Shown: positions 1 through 5,203 of the stretch, one piece after another
Numbering within the stretch: the first letter of the stretch is position 1
How the letters are laid out: every line of letters begins with the position of its first letter
NCBI GenBank assembly: GCA_026393735.1
Contig: JAPKZP010000558.1
Span: 1 to 5,269 of the forward strand
Reading direction: 5' to 3'
Length of the DNA stretch: 5,269 bases
DNA from: Acidobacteriota bacterium
Lineage (GTDB): Bacteria; Acidobacteriota; Vicinamibacteria; Vicinamibacterales; JAKQTR01
Program-made: the position numbers and the translations under genes
Notes under the pieces: model-generated
The model's database searches: none
Seen by the model: the letters and a program-made list of their open reading frames with translations, nothing else
What the model was told of the DNA's origin: nothing

Positions 1-371
1 GCGACACCACCCGGCTGCGGGCGGAGTTCGAGCGGGCGCTCCTGTTCGCGTCGGGGGACGGCATCATCACGGAGGCGGCCGTTCGTGAGGTGGCCAGTGC
101 GCCTACCACGCAAGACCCGTGGGCCATGACGAACGCCATCGAGCGGCGGGCGACGGGCGAGGCGCTGCGCCAACTGGCGCTCAAGCTGGATGGCGGCGAG
201 GTGCCGGTGATGATCCTTGGCCAGCTCGCGTGGTTCGCGCGGGCGAAACTCGCGACGCCGCGCATCGCCGCTGCGGTTGAAGCGGTGTTCCGGACGGACC
301 TCGCACTGAAGACGTCGCGGGGTGAACCGCGCGTTCTCCTGGAGCGGCTGGTCGTCGAATTGTGCGGATAG
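1..371 (+). CDS. holA: DNA polymerase III delta subunit, C-terminal part (5' truncated)
   Basis: This is the last 122 codons of a gene that begins left of the window; the frame is read from base 3 and ends at TAG 369-371. The product matches the C-terminal half of the delta clamp-loader subunit, which opens the beta sliding clamp so that it can be loaded on primed DNA. What is seen: a helical stretch resembling the family pattern of a Leu/Glu-rich helix (LRAEFERALLF), an 'ITEAAVREV' segment, then 'PWAMTNAIERRATGEALRQL', a 'GEVPVMILGQLAWFARAK' collar-domain helix, and the typical ending 'DLALKTSRGEPRVLLERLVV'. The ATP-fold-like N-terminal part is outside the window. The gene converges on rpsT with a 25-base gap; holA and rpsT are neighbours in many bacteria, though often codirectional. 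Assignment is by recalled family pattern, not by a search. Confidence 0.85.
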   Translation, partial: DTTRLRAEFERALLFASGDGIITEAAVREVASAPTTQDPWAMTNAIERRATGEALRQLALKLDGGEVPVMILGQLAWFARAKLATPRIAAAVEAVFRTDLALKTSRGEPRVLLERLVVELCG

Positions 372-375
372 GAGA

Positions 376-393
376 GGGCGCCGGACGGCGCCC
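376..393. terminator. Hairpin between convergent holA and rpsT, candidate bidirectional terminator
   Basis: A perfect 7-bp inverted repeat, GGGCGCC (376-382) and GGCGCCC (387-393), encloses a 4-base loop in the gap between the two stop codons. It lies 5 bases after the holA stop and 3 bases after the rpsT stop. Neither side has a clean run of T: the holA direction continues into CTTACGTTTT, and the rpsT direction into TCTCCTATCC. It may therefore act as a weak or bidirectional terminator, or as a 3'-end stabilising hairpin. Confidence 0.5.
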
Positions 394-396
394 GGC

Positions 397-672
397 TTAC
401 GTTTTCGCCGTGCTCGAAGCGGTGACCCGGGCCTGCAGCCGCGACTTGTAGCGGGCCGCCGCGTTCCGGTGGATCGCGCCCTTCGTCACCATCCGATCAA
501 TCAGGGAAAGCGTGCCCTTCAGTTCGGTCTTCGCCTTCGTGAAGTCGTCCTCATCGACGAGCGCGCGAATCGAGCGCAAGGCATTGCGCAGCTTCGATCG
601 AAGCTGGCGATTGTGGTCGCGGCGAACGATGGACTGGCGGTGCGCCTTCAGCGCGGAAGCATGACTAGCCAC
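397..672 (-). CDS. rpsT: 30S ribosomal protein S20, GTG start
   Basis: S20 binds 16S rRNA early in assembly of the small ribosomal subunit. The 91-residue product has the family's usual length and all-helical basic composition. Seen in the sequence: the N-terminal 'ASHASALKAHRQS' block, a middle rich in Arg/Lys/Asn ('HNRQLRSKLRNAL'), and the hallmark C-terminal block 'KGAIHRNAAARYKSRL', equivalent to 'KGLIHKNKAARHKANL' in E. coli. The reading frame stays open 20 codons further upstream to an ATG at 732, but those residues (Gly/Pro/Arg rich) do not resemble S20. The GTG at 670-672 places the N-terminus where the family begins and has AGAGGA four bases upstream, so GTG is chosen. The gene is monocistronic here, convergent with holA and divergent from the HD-GYP gene. 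Confidence 0.93.
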   Translation of the reverse strand: MASHASALKAHRQSIVRRDHNRQLRSKLRNALRSIRALVDEDDFTKAKTELKGTLSLIDRMVTKGAIHRNAAARYKSRLQARVTASSTAKT

Positions 673-676
673 AGTA

Positions 677-682
677 TCCTCT
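677..682 (-). promoter_or_regulatory. Shine-Dalgarno site that fixes the rpsT GTG start
   Basis: Read on the minus strand this is AGAGGA, separated by four bases (TACT) from the GTG at 672-670. It supports the non-ATG start over the in-frame upstream ATG at 732. Confidence 0.7.
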
Positions 683-697
683 GAAGCAGATGGCCCA

Positions 698-716
698 CGG
701 GCAGGCCCCATGCCCG
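698..716 (-). promoter_or_regulatory. Hairpin in the presumed rpsT leader
   Basis: A perfect 6-bp inverted repeat (CGGGCA, 698-703, and TGCCCG, 711-716) with a 7-base loop lies about 15 bases upstream of the rpsT Shine-Dalgarno and downstream of the candidate promoter. It would be transcribed in the rpsT leader. S20 synthesis is known to be autoregulated in E. coli, but I cannot show that this hairpin mimics an rRNA site; it may equally be a chance fold in GC-rich DNA. Confidence 0.35.
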
Positions 717-731
717 CCCGTCCAAACCCCA

Positions 732-740
732 ATCATAGCA
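732..740 (-). promoter_or_regulatory. Candidate extended -10 promoter for rpsT
   Basis: The minus strand reads TGCTATGAT, which is TGn followed by TATGAT, one mismatch from the sigma-70 -10 consensus with the extended -10 dinucleotide. No convincing -35 hexamer is seen at 16-18 bases upstream, as is common for extended -10 promoters. A start near base 725 would give a leader of roughly 50 bases before the GTG, including the hairpin at 698-716. Confidence 0.5.
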
Positions 741-775
741 TTTCACGCCGTTTCGCGCGAGCTACCAACCGCGCA

Positions 776-812
776 GGGCCGGGGCCTCGAAGCCTGTAGC
801 CCCGACCGGCCC
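776..812. repeat. Long interrupted inverted repeat
   Basis: GGGCCGGGGC (776-785) can pair with GCCCC (799-803) plus GGCCC (808-812), leaving a 13-base loop and a 4-base bulge (GACC, 804-807). It is one of the strongest predicted folds in the window outside genes. It has no T tract, and its role is unknown: part of a structured leader, a rho-dependent terminator, or a by-product of base composition. Confidence 0.4.
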
Positions 813-916
813 GCGCTCCTCCAAAACCTCCGGCCGGCCGTGCAGCCGCGTGCGCGGGCGTGCAGTCCCGGGTCCGAGCCAGACCACCGCGGGGTTGGTA
901 CCGGACTTGCCTTCGT

Positions 917-959
917 ATGGGGGTGTCACGTGCTGCCGCTCGCGCCCTCACACCCCCGT
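917..959 (+). promoter_or_regulatory. Inverted repeat just upstream of the HD-GYP gene
   Basis: The arms GGGGGTGT (919-926) and ACACCCCC (950-957) are perfect complements. They can extend outward by a T-G wobble and an A-T pair to 917 and 959, enclosing a 23-base loop that begins with the palindrome CACGTG (927-932). The structure ends 21 bases before the Shine-Dalgarno. It could be an mRNA leader hairpin or a protein-binding dyad, and no T tract follows, so it is not a standard terminator. Confidence 0.45.
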
Positions 960-980
960 GGAGGCCGGCCGGGCACGTCC

Positions 981-986
981 AGGAGA
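981..986 (+). promoter_or_regulatory. Shine-Dalgarno site that sets the HD-GYP start
   Basis: AGGAGA lies three bases upstream of the ATG at 990-992 (core AGGAG, four-base spacer). It selects this ATG over the open frame further upstream, which lacks a comparable site and has no family similarity. Confidence 0.65.
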
Positions 987-989
987 GCC

Positions 990-1679
990 ATGCTGCAGAC
1001 GGAGTTGGGGAGCATTGACGCGGTCACGTCGGCGCTCGAACGGAAGCGGCCGGGCGTGGCATCGCACTGCCTCCGGGTGTCGGCCTACGCGGTGCGCCTT
1101 GCCACGCAATACGGGCTGGGCAGCGACGATATCGAGACCATCAGGCTGGGCGGATTGCTCCACGACGTGGGAAAGATGCTCGTGCCGTCGCGCATTCTCG
1201 ACAAGCCCGGCCGGCCCAACGCCCGCGAGTGGCAGGAGCTGAAGATCCACCCCGAACTGGGCGTGGAGATCGCCCACCGTTCAGGGTTCGACGACGAAGT
1301 CTGCGGGATCGTGCTGTATCACCACGAGCGCTACGACGGCAGCGGGTATCCCGACGGCCTGAGCGGCCGCGCCATTCACTATCTCGTCCGCATCGTCAGC
1401 GTGATGGACACGTTCGACGCCCTCACCAGCCCCCGCGACTACCGCGAGCGCCTGACGCCGGAAGCGGCCAGGGCCGTGATCGCACGAGGCGCCGGCACCA
1501 AATTCTGCCCGTGGGTCGTCAGCGGGTTCCTTGCGCTCCCACTGGACCTGCTGATGCCTGCATCGGACGAGGCGTCCGTCGTGGCCGGGCAGCCCGAAGG
1601 AGCGGTGTCCTTGTCGCCAGACCAGTTCGCACAGCCCTGGCTGCTGCGGGCGGAGTCCTATCAGTTCAGTGCGTGTTGA
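990..1679 (+). CDS. Stand-alone HD-GYP domain protein, predicted cyclic-di-GMP phosphodiesterase
   Basis: HD-GYP proteins are metal-dependent phosphohydrolases that break down cyclic-di-GMP, the signal governing motility and biofilm life. The 229-residue product is almost all domain: H26, HDVGK at 58-62, H87, HHERYDGSGYP at 111-121 (the HHExxDGxGYP signature), D140 within DTFDALT, and GAGTKFCPWVV near 167-177 (family GAGTxFDP). All ligands expected for a two-metal site are present. Their spacing (26-58, 58-87, 112-140) equals that recalled for the Persephonella PmGH structure, but the position of its extra glutamate ligand is Gly22, so a binuclear centre is inferred. There is no receiver, PAS, GAF or membrane segment, and the last 50 or so residues are not recognised. 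It is probably cytoplasmic, controlled by expression or partner proteins. Convergent with the transglycosylase gene. A related HD phosphohydrolase with another nucleotide substrate cannot be excluded. Confidence 0.88.
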   Translation: MLQTELGSIDAVTSALERKRPGVASHCLRVSAYAVRLATQYGLGSDDIETIRLGGLLHDVGKMLVPSRILDKPGRPNAREWQELKIHPELGVEIAHRSGFDDEVCGIVLYHHERYDGSGYPDGLSGRAIHYLVRIVSVMDTFDALTSPRDYRERLTPEAARAVIARGAGTKFCPWVVSGFLALPLDLLMPASDEASVVAGQPEGAVSLSPDQFAQPWLLRAESYQFSAC

Positions 1680-1685
1680 GGCGGA

Positions 1686-1705
1686 CGCGTCAGCGTTGAG
1701 ACGCG
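1686..1705. repeat. Small inverted repeat after the HD-GYP stop
   Basis: CGCGTC (1686-1691) and GACGCG (1700-1705) form a 6-bp stem with an 8-base loop, 7 bases after the HD-GYP stop codon. It lacks a following T tract on either strand. It could protect the 3' end of either convergent transcript, or be incidental. Confidence 0.3.
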
Positions 1706-1728
1706 CAGGAGGGTGAGGCCCGAAGGGT

Positions 1729-1749
1729 GGGGCCTGGCCCCTTTTCTCT
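1729..1749 (+). terminator. Intrinsic terminator of the HD-GYP gene
   Basis: GGGGC (1729-1733), a 3-base loop and GCCCC (1737-1741) form a compact all-G:C stem followed directly by TTTTCTCT (1742-1749). This is the classic order on the plus strand. The T tract overlaps the stop codon of the convergent transglycosylase gene (1748-1750). An alternative fold, AGGCCC with GGGCCT a little upstream, competes with it. Confidence 0.6.
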
Positions 1750-2455
1750 AGCGGTGGACGACTTCGTAGGGCCCTGACGAGGGCTTGGTGTCGGAGTAGC
1801 GGGGGACGAACTGCCCGTCGACCATGACCATGGTCTTGTAGATGACCCGGCCCGGGGTAGTCGAGCCGGCCGGGGCACTGATGTTCTGGACTTTGTCGAC
1901 GTACTGCTGTGTTTCGCGGTACGGCGGGACGGCACTCCCGTACTTGTCAACGGCGTTGGGACCGGCGTTGTAGGCGGCCAGCGCCAGGGTTTCGTCGCCG
2001 TAGCGGTCCAGCAGGGTCTTCAGGTAGGCCACGCCGCCCCGGATATTCTCTGCCGGATTGTACGGGTTCCGGACCCCGAACTCGACGGCGGTGGCCGGCA
2101 TCAGCTGCATGAGACCCATGGCCCCCTTCGGCGAGCGCGCCCGGGGATTGTAGCCGGATTCCACCTGGATGACGGCTCGGATCAGGTCTGGCCGCACGTC
2201 GTAGTCGGCTGCCGACTGCATGACCAGGTCGTCGTACTTGGTGGAGAAGTCGGGCGCAGCCGGTGTCGTCGACCGATAGTTCGACCCGGGCACGGCGTAG
2301 GTCTTCACCGGGGCGCCGCACTTGGCCGCGCTGTCCGTGAACACCGCGCTGCCGCTGGCATCGACACACTTGTAGATAGCGGCCTCGACAGGGTTTGCGA
2401 CCCCCGCCACGAGCCAGCCGATTGCGCATGCGTAGAGAAGTCGTGGGGAAGTCAT
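1748..2455 (-). CDS. Secreted lytic transglycosylase (DUF4124 + SLT domains)
   Basis: Lytic transglycosylases cleave the MurNAc-GlcNAc bond of peptidoglycan without water, leaving 1,6-anhydro-MurNAc. The 235-residue product starts with a signal peptide (one Arg, then LLYACAIGWLVAGVA, likely cut after VEA at residue 25). A short DUF4124-like segment follows (residues 26-46, AIYKC...GSAVFTD...KC, two cysteines that could form a disulphide). The SLT fold runs from about 73 to 190: catalytic Glu99 in QVESGYNP, GAMGLMQLMP at 111-120, NIRGG at 137-141, and AAYNAGPNAV at 160-169. The tail (IYKT...PRYSDTKPSSGPYEVV) is not a named domain. The start is the ATG at 2455, with GGGGGA five bases upstream; an ATG nine codons earlier is less likely. 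The gene is 39 bases after alaS on the same strand. It acts in the periplasm, and no lipobox is seen at the cleavage site. Confidence 0.9.
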   Translation of the reverse strand: MTSPRLLYACAIGWLVAGVANPVEAAIYKCVDASGSAVFTDSAAKCGAPVKTYAVPGSNYRSTTPAAPDFSTKYDDLVMQSAADYDVRPDLIRAVIQVESGYNPRARSPKGAMGLMQLMPATAVEFGVRNPYNPAENIRGGVAYLKTLLDRYGDETLALAAYNAGPNAVDKYGSAVPPYRETQQYVDKVQNISAPAGSTTPGRVIYKTMVMVDGQFVPRYSDTKPSSGPYEVVHR

Positions 2456-2460
2456 TCGCT

Positions 2461-2466
2461 TCCCCC
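2461..2466 (-). promoter_or_regulatory. Shine-Dalgarno site for the transglycosylase gene
   Basis: The minus strand reads GGGGGA, five bases before the ATG at 2455-2453. It lies in the 39-base gap after alaS, fits translation from a joint alaS transcript, and favours this start over the in-frame ATG at 2482. Confidence 0.6.
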
Positions 2467-2494
2467 ACTGTATCGGCTCCACGCGCCGGCGACT

Positions 2495-5179
2495 TCAGCT
2501 CGCGAGCAGCTGTTCAATGGCTTTTCGACTGGCAACAAGCAGATCATCGAGTTTCTCGGGCTGTTTCCCGCCGGCCTCCGCGAAATCCGGCCGGCCGCCG
2601 CCGCCGCCGCCGACGATGGGTGCCAGCTGCTTCACCAGCTTGCCCGCATGAACCCGGCTGGTCAAGTCGGCCGTAACGGAGATCACGAACTGGACCTTGT
2701 CGTCGGCGACGGCGCCGAGCACCACGACGCCCCGGCCCAGCTTGCCTTTCAGCGAGTCGGCCAGATCCCGAAGTGCGCCCTTGTCGAGATCCGCGATCTT
2801 GCGCGTCAGGATCCGGACATCGCCCACGGTCACGACGTCGTCCTGCGTCGCGCCGCCGTCTCCCATGGCGGCCTTCATCCTGAGTTGCGCCACCTCCCGC
2901 GTAAGGCGCTTGACCTCGGCCTGCAGGCGGTCGATGGCCTCTCCGGCCTGTTCGGGGGCGACATTGAGCCGCCCGACGATACCGTCCAGGGCGTTGCGCT
3001 GCACCTGGATGTGGCGCAGTGCGACAGGTCCCGTGAGGGCCTCGATGCGGCGGACGCCGGCGGCAATTCCGCTTTCCTGGAGGATGACGAGCGCGCCGAT
3101 GTCGCCGGTCGCGCGGCAGTGGGTGCCGCCGCACAATTCCATGCTGAAGCCCGGCACGGACACCACGCGCACGCGATCACCGTACTTCTCCCCGAAGAGC
3201 GCCATCGCGCCGGCGGCAACGGCCTCCTGCATCGGCCGCACCTCGGTTGTGACCGGCGTGTTGCGCACGATCTCCCGCGTGACGAGGCGCTCGATCTCCT
3301 GGATCTGCTCATTAGTCAACGCCGCGAAGTGCACGAAGTCGAACCGGAGGCGATCGGGTGAGACGAGCGAGCCGCCCTGCTTGACATGGGGGCCGAGGAC
3401 CTGGCGCAGCGCGGCGTGCAGCAGGTGCGTCGCCGTGTGATTCCGTCGGGTCGCGTCGCGCTCTTCGTCGGTGACCTCCGCGGTCACCGTCGCCTGTGGC
3501 GTCATCGTGCCGTGCTCGACGCGCACATGGTGCAGGCGGGGCCACCCGGCGACGGCCTTTGTCAGCCCGTCGACCTCCGCCGCGAAGGTGCCCTGTTCCG
3601 AGATGATCCGGCCGGTGTCCGAGACCTGGCCTCCCGACTCCGCGTAGAACGGCGTCCGGACCAGCGCCACGTAGCCAGCCTCTCCCGCGGCCAGCGCCGC
3701 CGTCTCGGCGCCCTGCGCGTCGAAGAGGGCGACCACTGGAACGCCGGTGACTCGCGTGGCCGTGTAGCCGTCGAACTGGTCGCCTGCTGCCTGGAGGGCG
3801 GCTTGTATGCTGGGCGACGCCGAGAAGGACTCGGCCGACGCCGCGCCTCCGAACGCGCTCTTCGCCCGCGCACGTTCGCGCTGGCCCTCGAGCGCGCGCT
3901 CGAATCCCTCCCGGTCCAGCAAGAGCCCGCGCTGGGCCGCCGTGTCCTCGATGAAGTCCACGGGAAGGCCATACGAGTCGTACAGGCGGAAGACATCGTC
4001 TCCGGCGACGACGCCGCGGGCGGCCGACTGCTCGATGAGATCCTCCAGCCGCGGCAGCCCCGTTGCCAGCACGGCTTCGAAGCGCTCCTCTTCGCCACGC
4101 ACGACTCGGGCGACGTAATCGTGGCTGGTCGTCAGCTCGGGGTACGCGTCGCCCATCTGGGCGGTGAGCACGTCCACCAGCGTGCAGAGAAACGGCTCGG
4201 TGAGGCCGAGTCGGTTGCCGTGGCGCATCGCGCGGCGCATGATCTTGCGCAGCACGTATCCGCGCCACTCGTTCGAGGGCACGACGCCGTCGGCGATGAG
4301 GAACGTCATGGCCCGCGCGTGGTCGGCGATCACGCGCATCGAGACATCGGCCGGGTCCATCGTGCCGCCGTGACGGCGGTCGGTCATCCGGCCGATGGCG
4401 CCAAGCAGTGGGGCAAACAGGTCCGTGTCGTAGTTCGACAGCGTGCCCTGCATGATGGCCGCGATGCGCTCGAGGCCCATGCCGGTGTCGATCGACGGCG
4501 CAGGCAGTCCGACGAGCGTGCCATCCGGCTGCCGGTCGAACTCCATGAACACGTTGTTCCAGATCTCGACGAATCGATCGCAGGAGCACGCGGGCCCGAG
4601 GCACACGGGCTCAGCGCAGGGCAGGTGATTGCCCCTGAAGTAGTGAATCTCGGAGCAGCGCCCGCATGGCCCGGTCTCGCCCATCGACCAGAAGTTATCG
4701 GCCGCGCCCAGCTCCGCGATCCGATCGGCCGGTACGTACCGGCGCCAGAATCCGTGGGCTTCCTCGTCACGCGGCACGCTGCCTTCGCCCTTAAAGATAG
4801 TGGCGAGCAAGCGATCGGCCGGCAGCTTCCAGATCTCAGTCAGCAGCGTCCACGCCAGGGCGATGGCCTCCTCCTTGAAGTAATCGCCGAAGGAGAAGTT
4901 CCCGAGCATCTCGAAGAAGGTGTGGTGCCGAAGCGAGGGCCCGACGTTTTCGAGGTCATTGTGCTTGCCGCTGACGCGCATGCACTTCTGGGAGCTCGTC
5001 GCACGGCGGTAGTCGCGCCGGTCCTTTCCGAGGAACACGTCCTTGAACTGGTTCATCCCTGCGTTGGTGAAGAGCAGGGTCGGGTCGTCGGCGGGAATGA
5101 GCGGCGAACTCTGCACGATGCGATGGTCGTGCTGCTCGAAAAACTCGAGGAAACTGCGGCGAAGGTCGGATGAGGTCAT
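2495..5179 (-). CDS. alaS: Alanyl-tRNA synthetase
   Basis: AlaRS charges tRNA-Ala in the cytoplasm and hydrolyses mischarged Ser/Gly-tRNA-Ala. The 894-residue product is full length. Class II catalytic core: TNAGMNQFKD near 38-47, RHHTFFEMLGNFSFGDYF at 84-101 (motif 2), SMGETGPCGRCSEIHY near 165-180, and GMGLER at 233-238 (motif 3). The tRNA-recognition helical region follows. The editing domain has YAESGGQ at 522-528, zinc ligands H581 and H585 (HTATH), and C693 with H697 (CGGTH). A predicted coiled coil spans about 742-770, and the C-Ala domain carries six glycines then RPDFAEAGG (857-871). Cys172, 175, 188, 193, 198 and 200 cluster in the core. The start is ATG 5179, giving MTSSDLRRSFLEFF; the frame extends nine codons to a TTG at 5206 without family support. 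No Shine-Dalgarno is visible. It is probably co-transcribed with the downstream transglycosylase gene. Confidence 0.97.
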   Translation of the reverse strand: MTSSDLRRSFLEFFEQHDHRIVQSSPLIPADDPTLLFTNAGMNQFKDVFLGKDRRDYRRATSSQKCMRVSGKHNDLENVGPSLRHHTFFEMLGNFSFGDYFKEEAIALAWTLLTEIWKLPADRLLATIFKGEGSVPRDEEAHGFWRRYVPADRIAELGAADNFWSMGETGPCGRCSEIHYFRGNHLPCAEPVCLGPACSCDRFVEIWNNVFMEFDRQPDGTLVGLPAPSIDTGMGLERIAAIMQGTLSNYDTDLFAPLLGAIGRMTDRRHGGTMDPADVSMRVIADHARAMTFLIADGVVPSNEWRGYVLRKIMRRAMRHGNRLGLTEPFLCTLVDVLTAQMGDAYPELTTSHDYVARVVRGEEERFEAVLATGLPRLEDLIEQSAARGVVAGDDVFRLYDSYGLPVDFIEDTAAQRGLLLDREGFERALEGQRERARAKSAFGGAASAESFSASPSIQAALQAAGDQFDGYTATRVTGVPVVALFDAQGAETAALAAGEAGYVALVRTPFYAESGGQVSDTGRIISEQGTFAAEVDGLTKAVAGWPRLHHVRVEHGTMTPQATVTAEVTDEERDATRRNHTATHLLHAALRQVLGPHVKQGGSLVSPDRLRFDFVHFAALTNEQIQEIERLVTREIVRNTPVTTEVRPMQEAVAAGAMALFGEKYGDRVRVVSVPGFSMELCGGTHCRATGDIGALVILQESGIAAGVRRIEALTGPVALRHIQVQRNALDGIVGRLNVAPEQAGEAIDRLQAEVKRLTREVAQLRMKAAMGDGGATQDDVVTVGDVRILTRKIADLDKGALRDLADSLKGKLGRGVVVLGAVADDKVQFVISVTADLTSRVHAGKLVKQLAPIVGGGGGGRPDFAEAGGKQPEKLDDLLVASRKAIEQLLAS

Positions 5180-5185
5180 TCGTCT

Positions 5186-5191
5186 ATTGTA
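5186..5191 (-). promoter_or_regulatory. Candidate -10 element of alaS, implying a leaderless mRNA
   Basis: The minus strand reads TACAAT, one mismatch from the -10 consensus, exactly six bases before the alaS ATG. If used, transcription would begin at or next to the start codon. The absence of a Shine-Dalgarno before this ATG agrees with that. A good -35 hexamer is not seen; at a 17-base spacing it would be ACCGTT, inside the dyad at 5204-5229. Confidence 0.45.
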
Positions 5192-5203
5192 AGTGCCTGT
5201 CAG

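Larger units (their letters stand above)
673..989. other. Divergent intergenic region between rpsT and the HD-GYP gene
   Basis: This 317-base stretch carries no convincing coding sequence. The frame of the HD-GYP gene stays open back to base 690, but the translation there is Pro/Arg/Gly/Cys-rich and unlike a folded domain, and nothing selects a start in it. The region holds the rpsT promoter and leader on its left and three inverted repeats (698-716, 776-812, 917-959). It also has the perfect palindrome CGGCCGGCCG at 831-840 and a B12-box-like string at 877-892. No clear sigma-70 promoter for the HD-GYP gene is visible; TTGGTA at 895-900 with TATGGG at 916-921 is a poor candidate with a 15-base spacer. 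Confidence 0.6.

Noticed and set aside
673..732. A 20-residue N-terminal extension of S20 from the ATG at 732
   Set aside because: The ATG lies on the promoter-like hexamer itself, and the Gly/Pro/Arg residues do not match S20; the GTG at 672 has a proper ribosome binding site.
754..770. A tRNA D-arm-like string on the minus strand (GGTTGGTAGCTCGCGCG)
   Set aside because: No anticodon stem, TTCGA-type T-arm or acceptor stem could be built around it at the required spacing.
841..870. Three successive 10-base units each beginning with TGC (841, 851, 861)
   Set aside because: Only the first three bases and general G/C content are shared by all three units; not a true tandem repeat or iteron array.
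733..951. A 72-codon minus-strand frame in the intergenic region
   Set aside because: Mostly Arg/Ala/Gly with no domain; it covers the inverted repeats and the rpsT promoter, and looks like chance in GC-rich DNA.
690..989. An N-terminal extension of the HD-GYP protein of 100 residues
   Set aside because: The frame is open, but the residues are low-complexity Pro/Arg/Gly/Cys and the ATG at 990 has a good Shine-Dalgarno right before the domain.
3312..4604. A 430-codon minus-strand frame inside alaS
   Set aside because: It is an out-of-frame reading of alaS, extremely Arg/Gly/Pro/His rich with no recognisable fold.
3386..5173. A 595-codon open frame on the plus strand, antisense to alaS
   Set aside because: It lies wholly over alaS, whose protein matches its family end to end. 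Codon bias in GC-rich genes commonly leaves the antisense frame open, and the translation (rich in Arg, His, Val, Gly) shows no domain.
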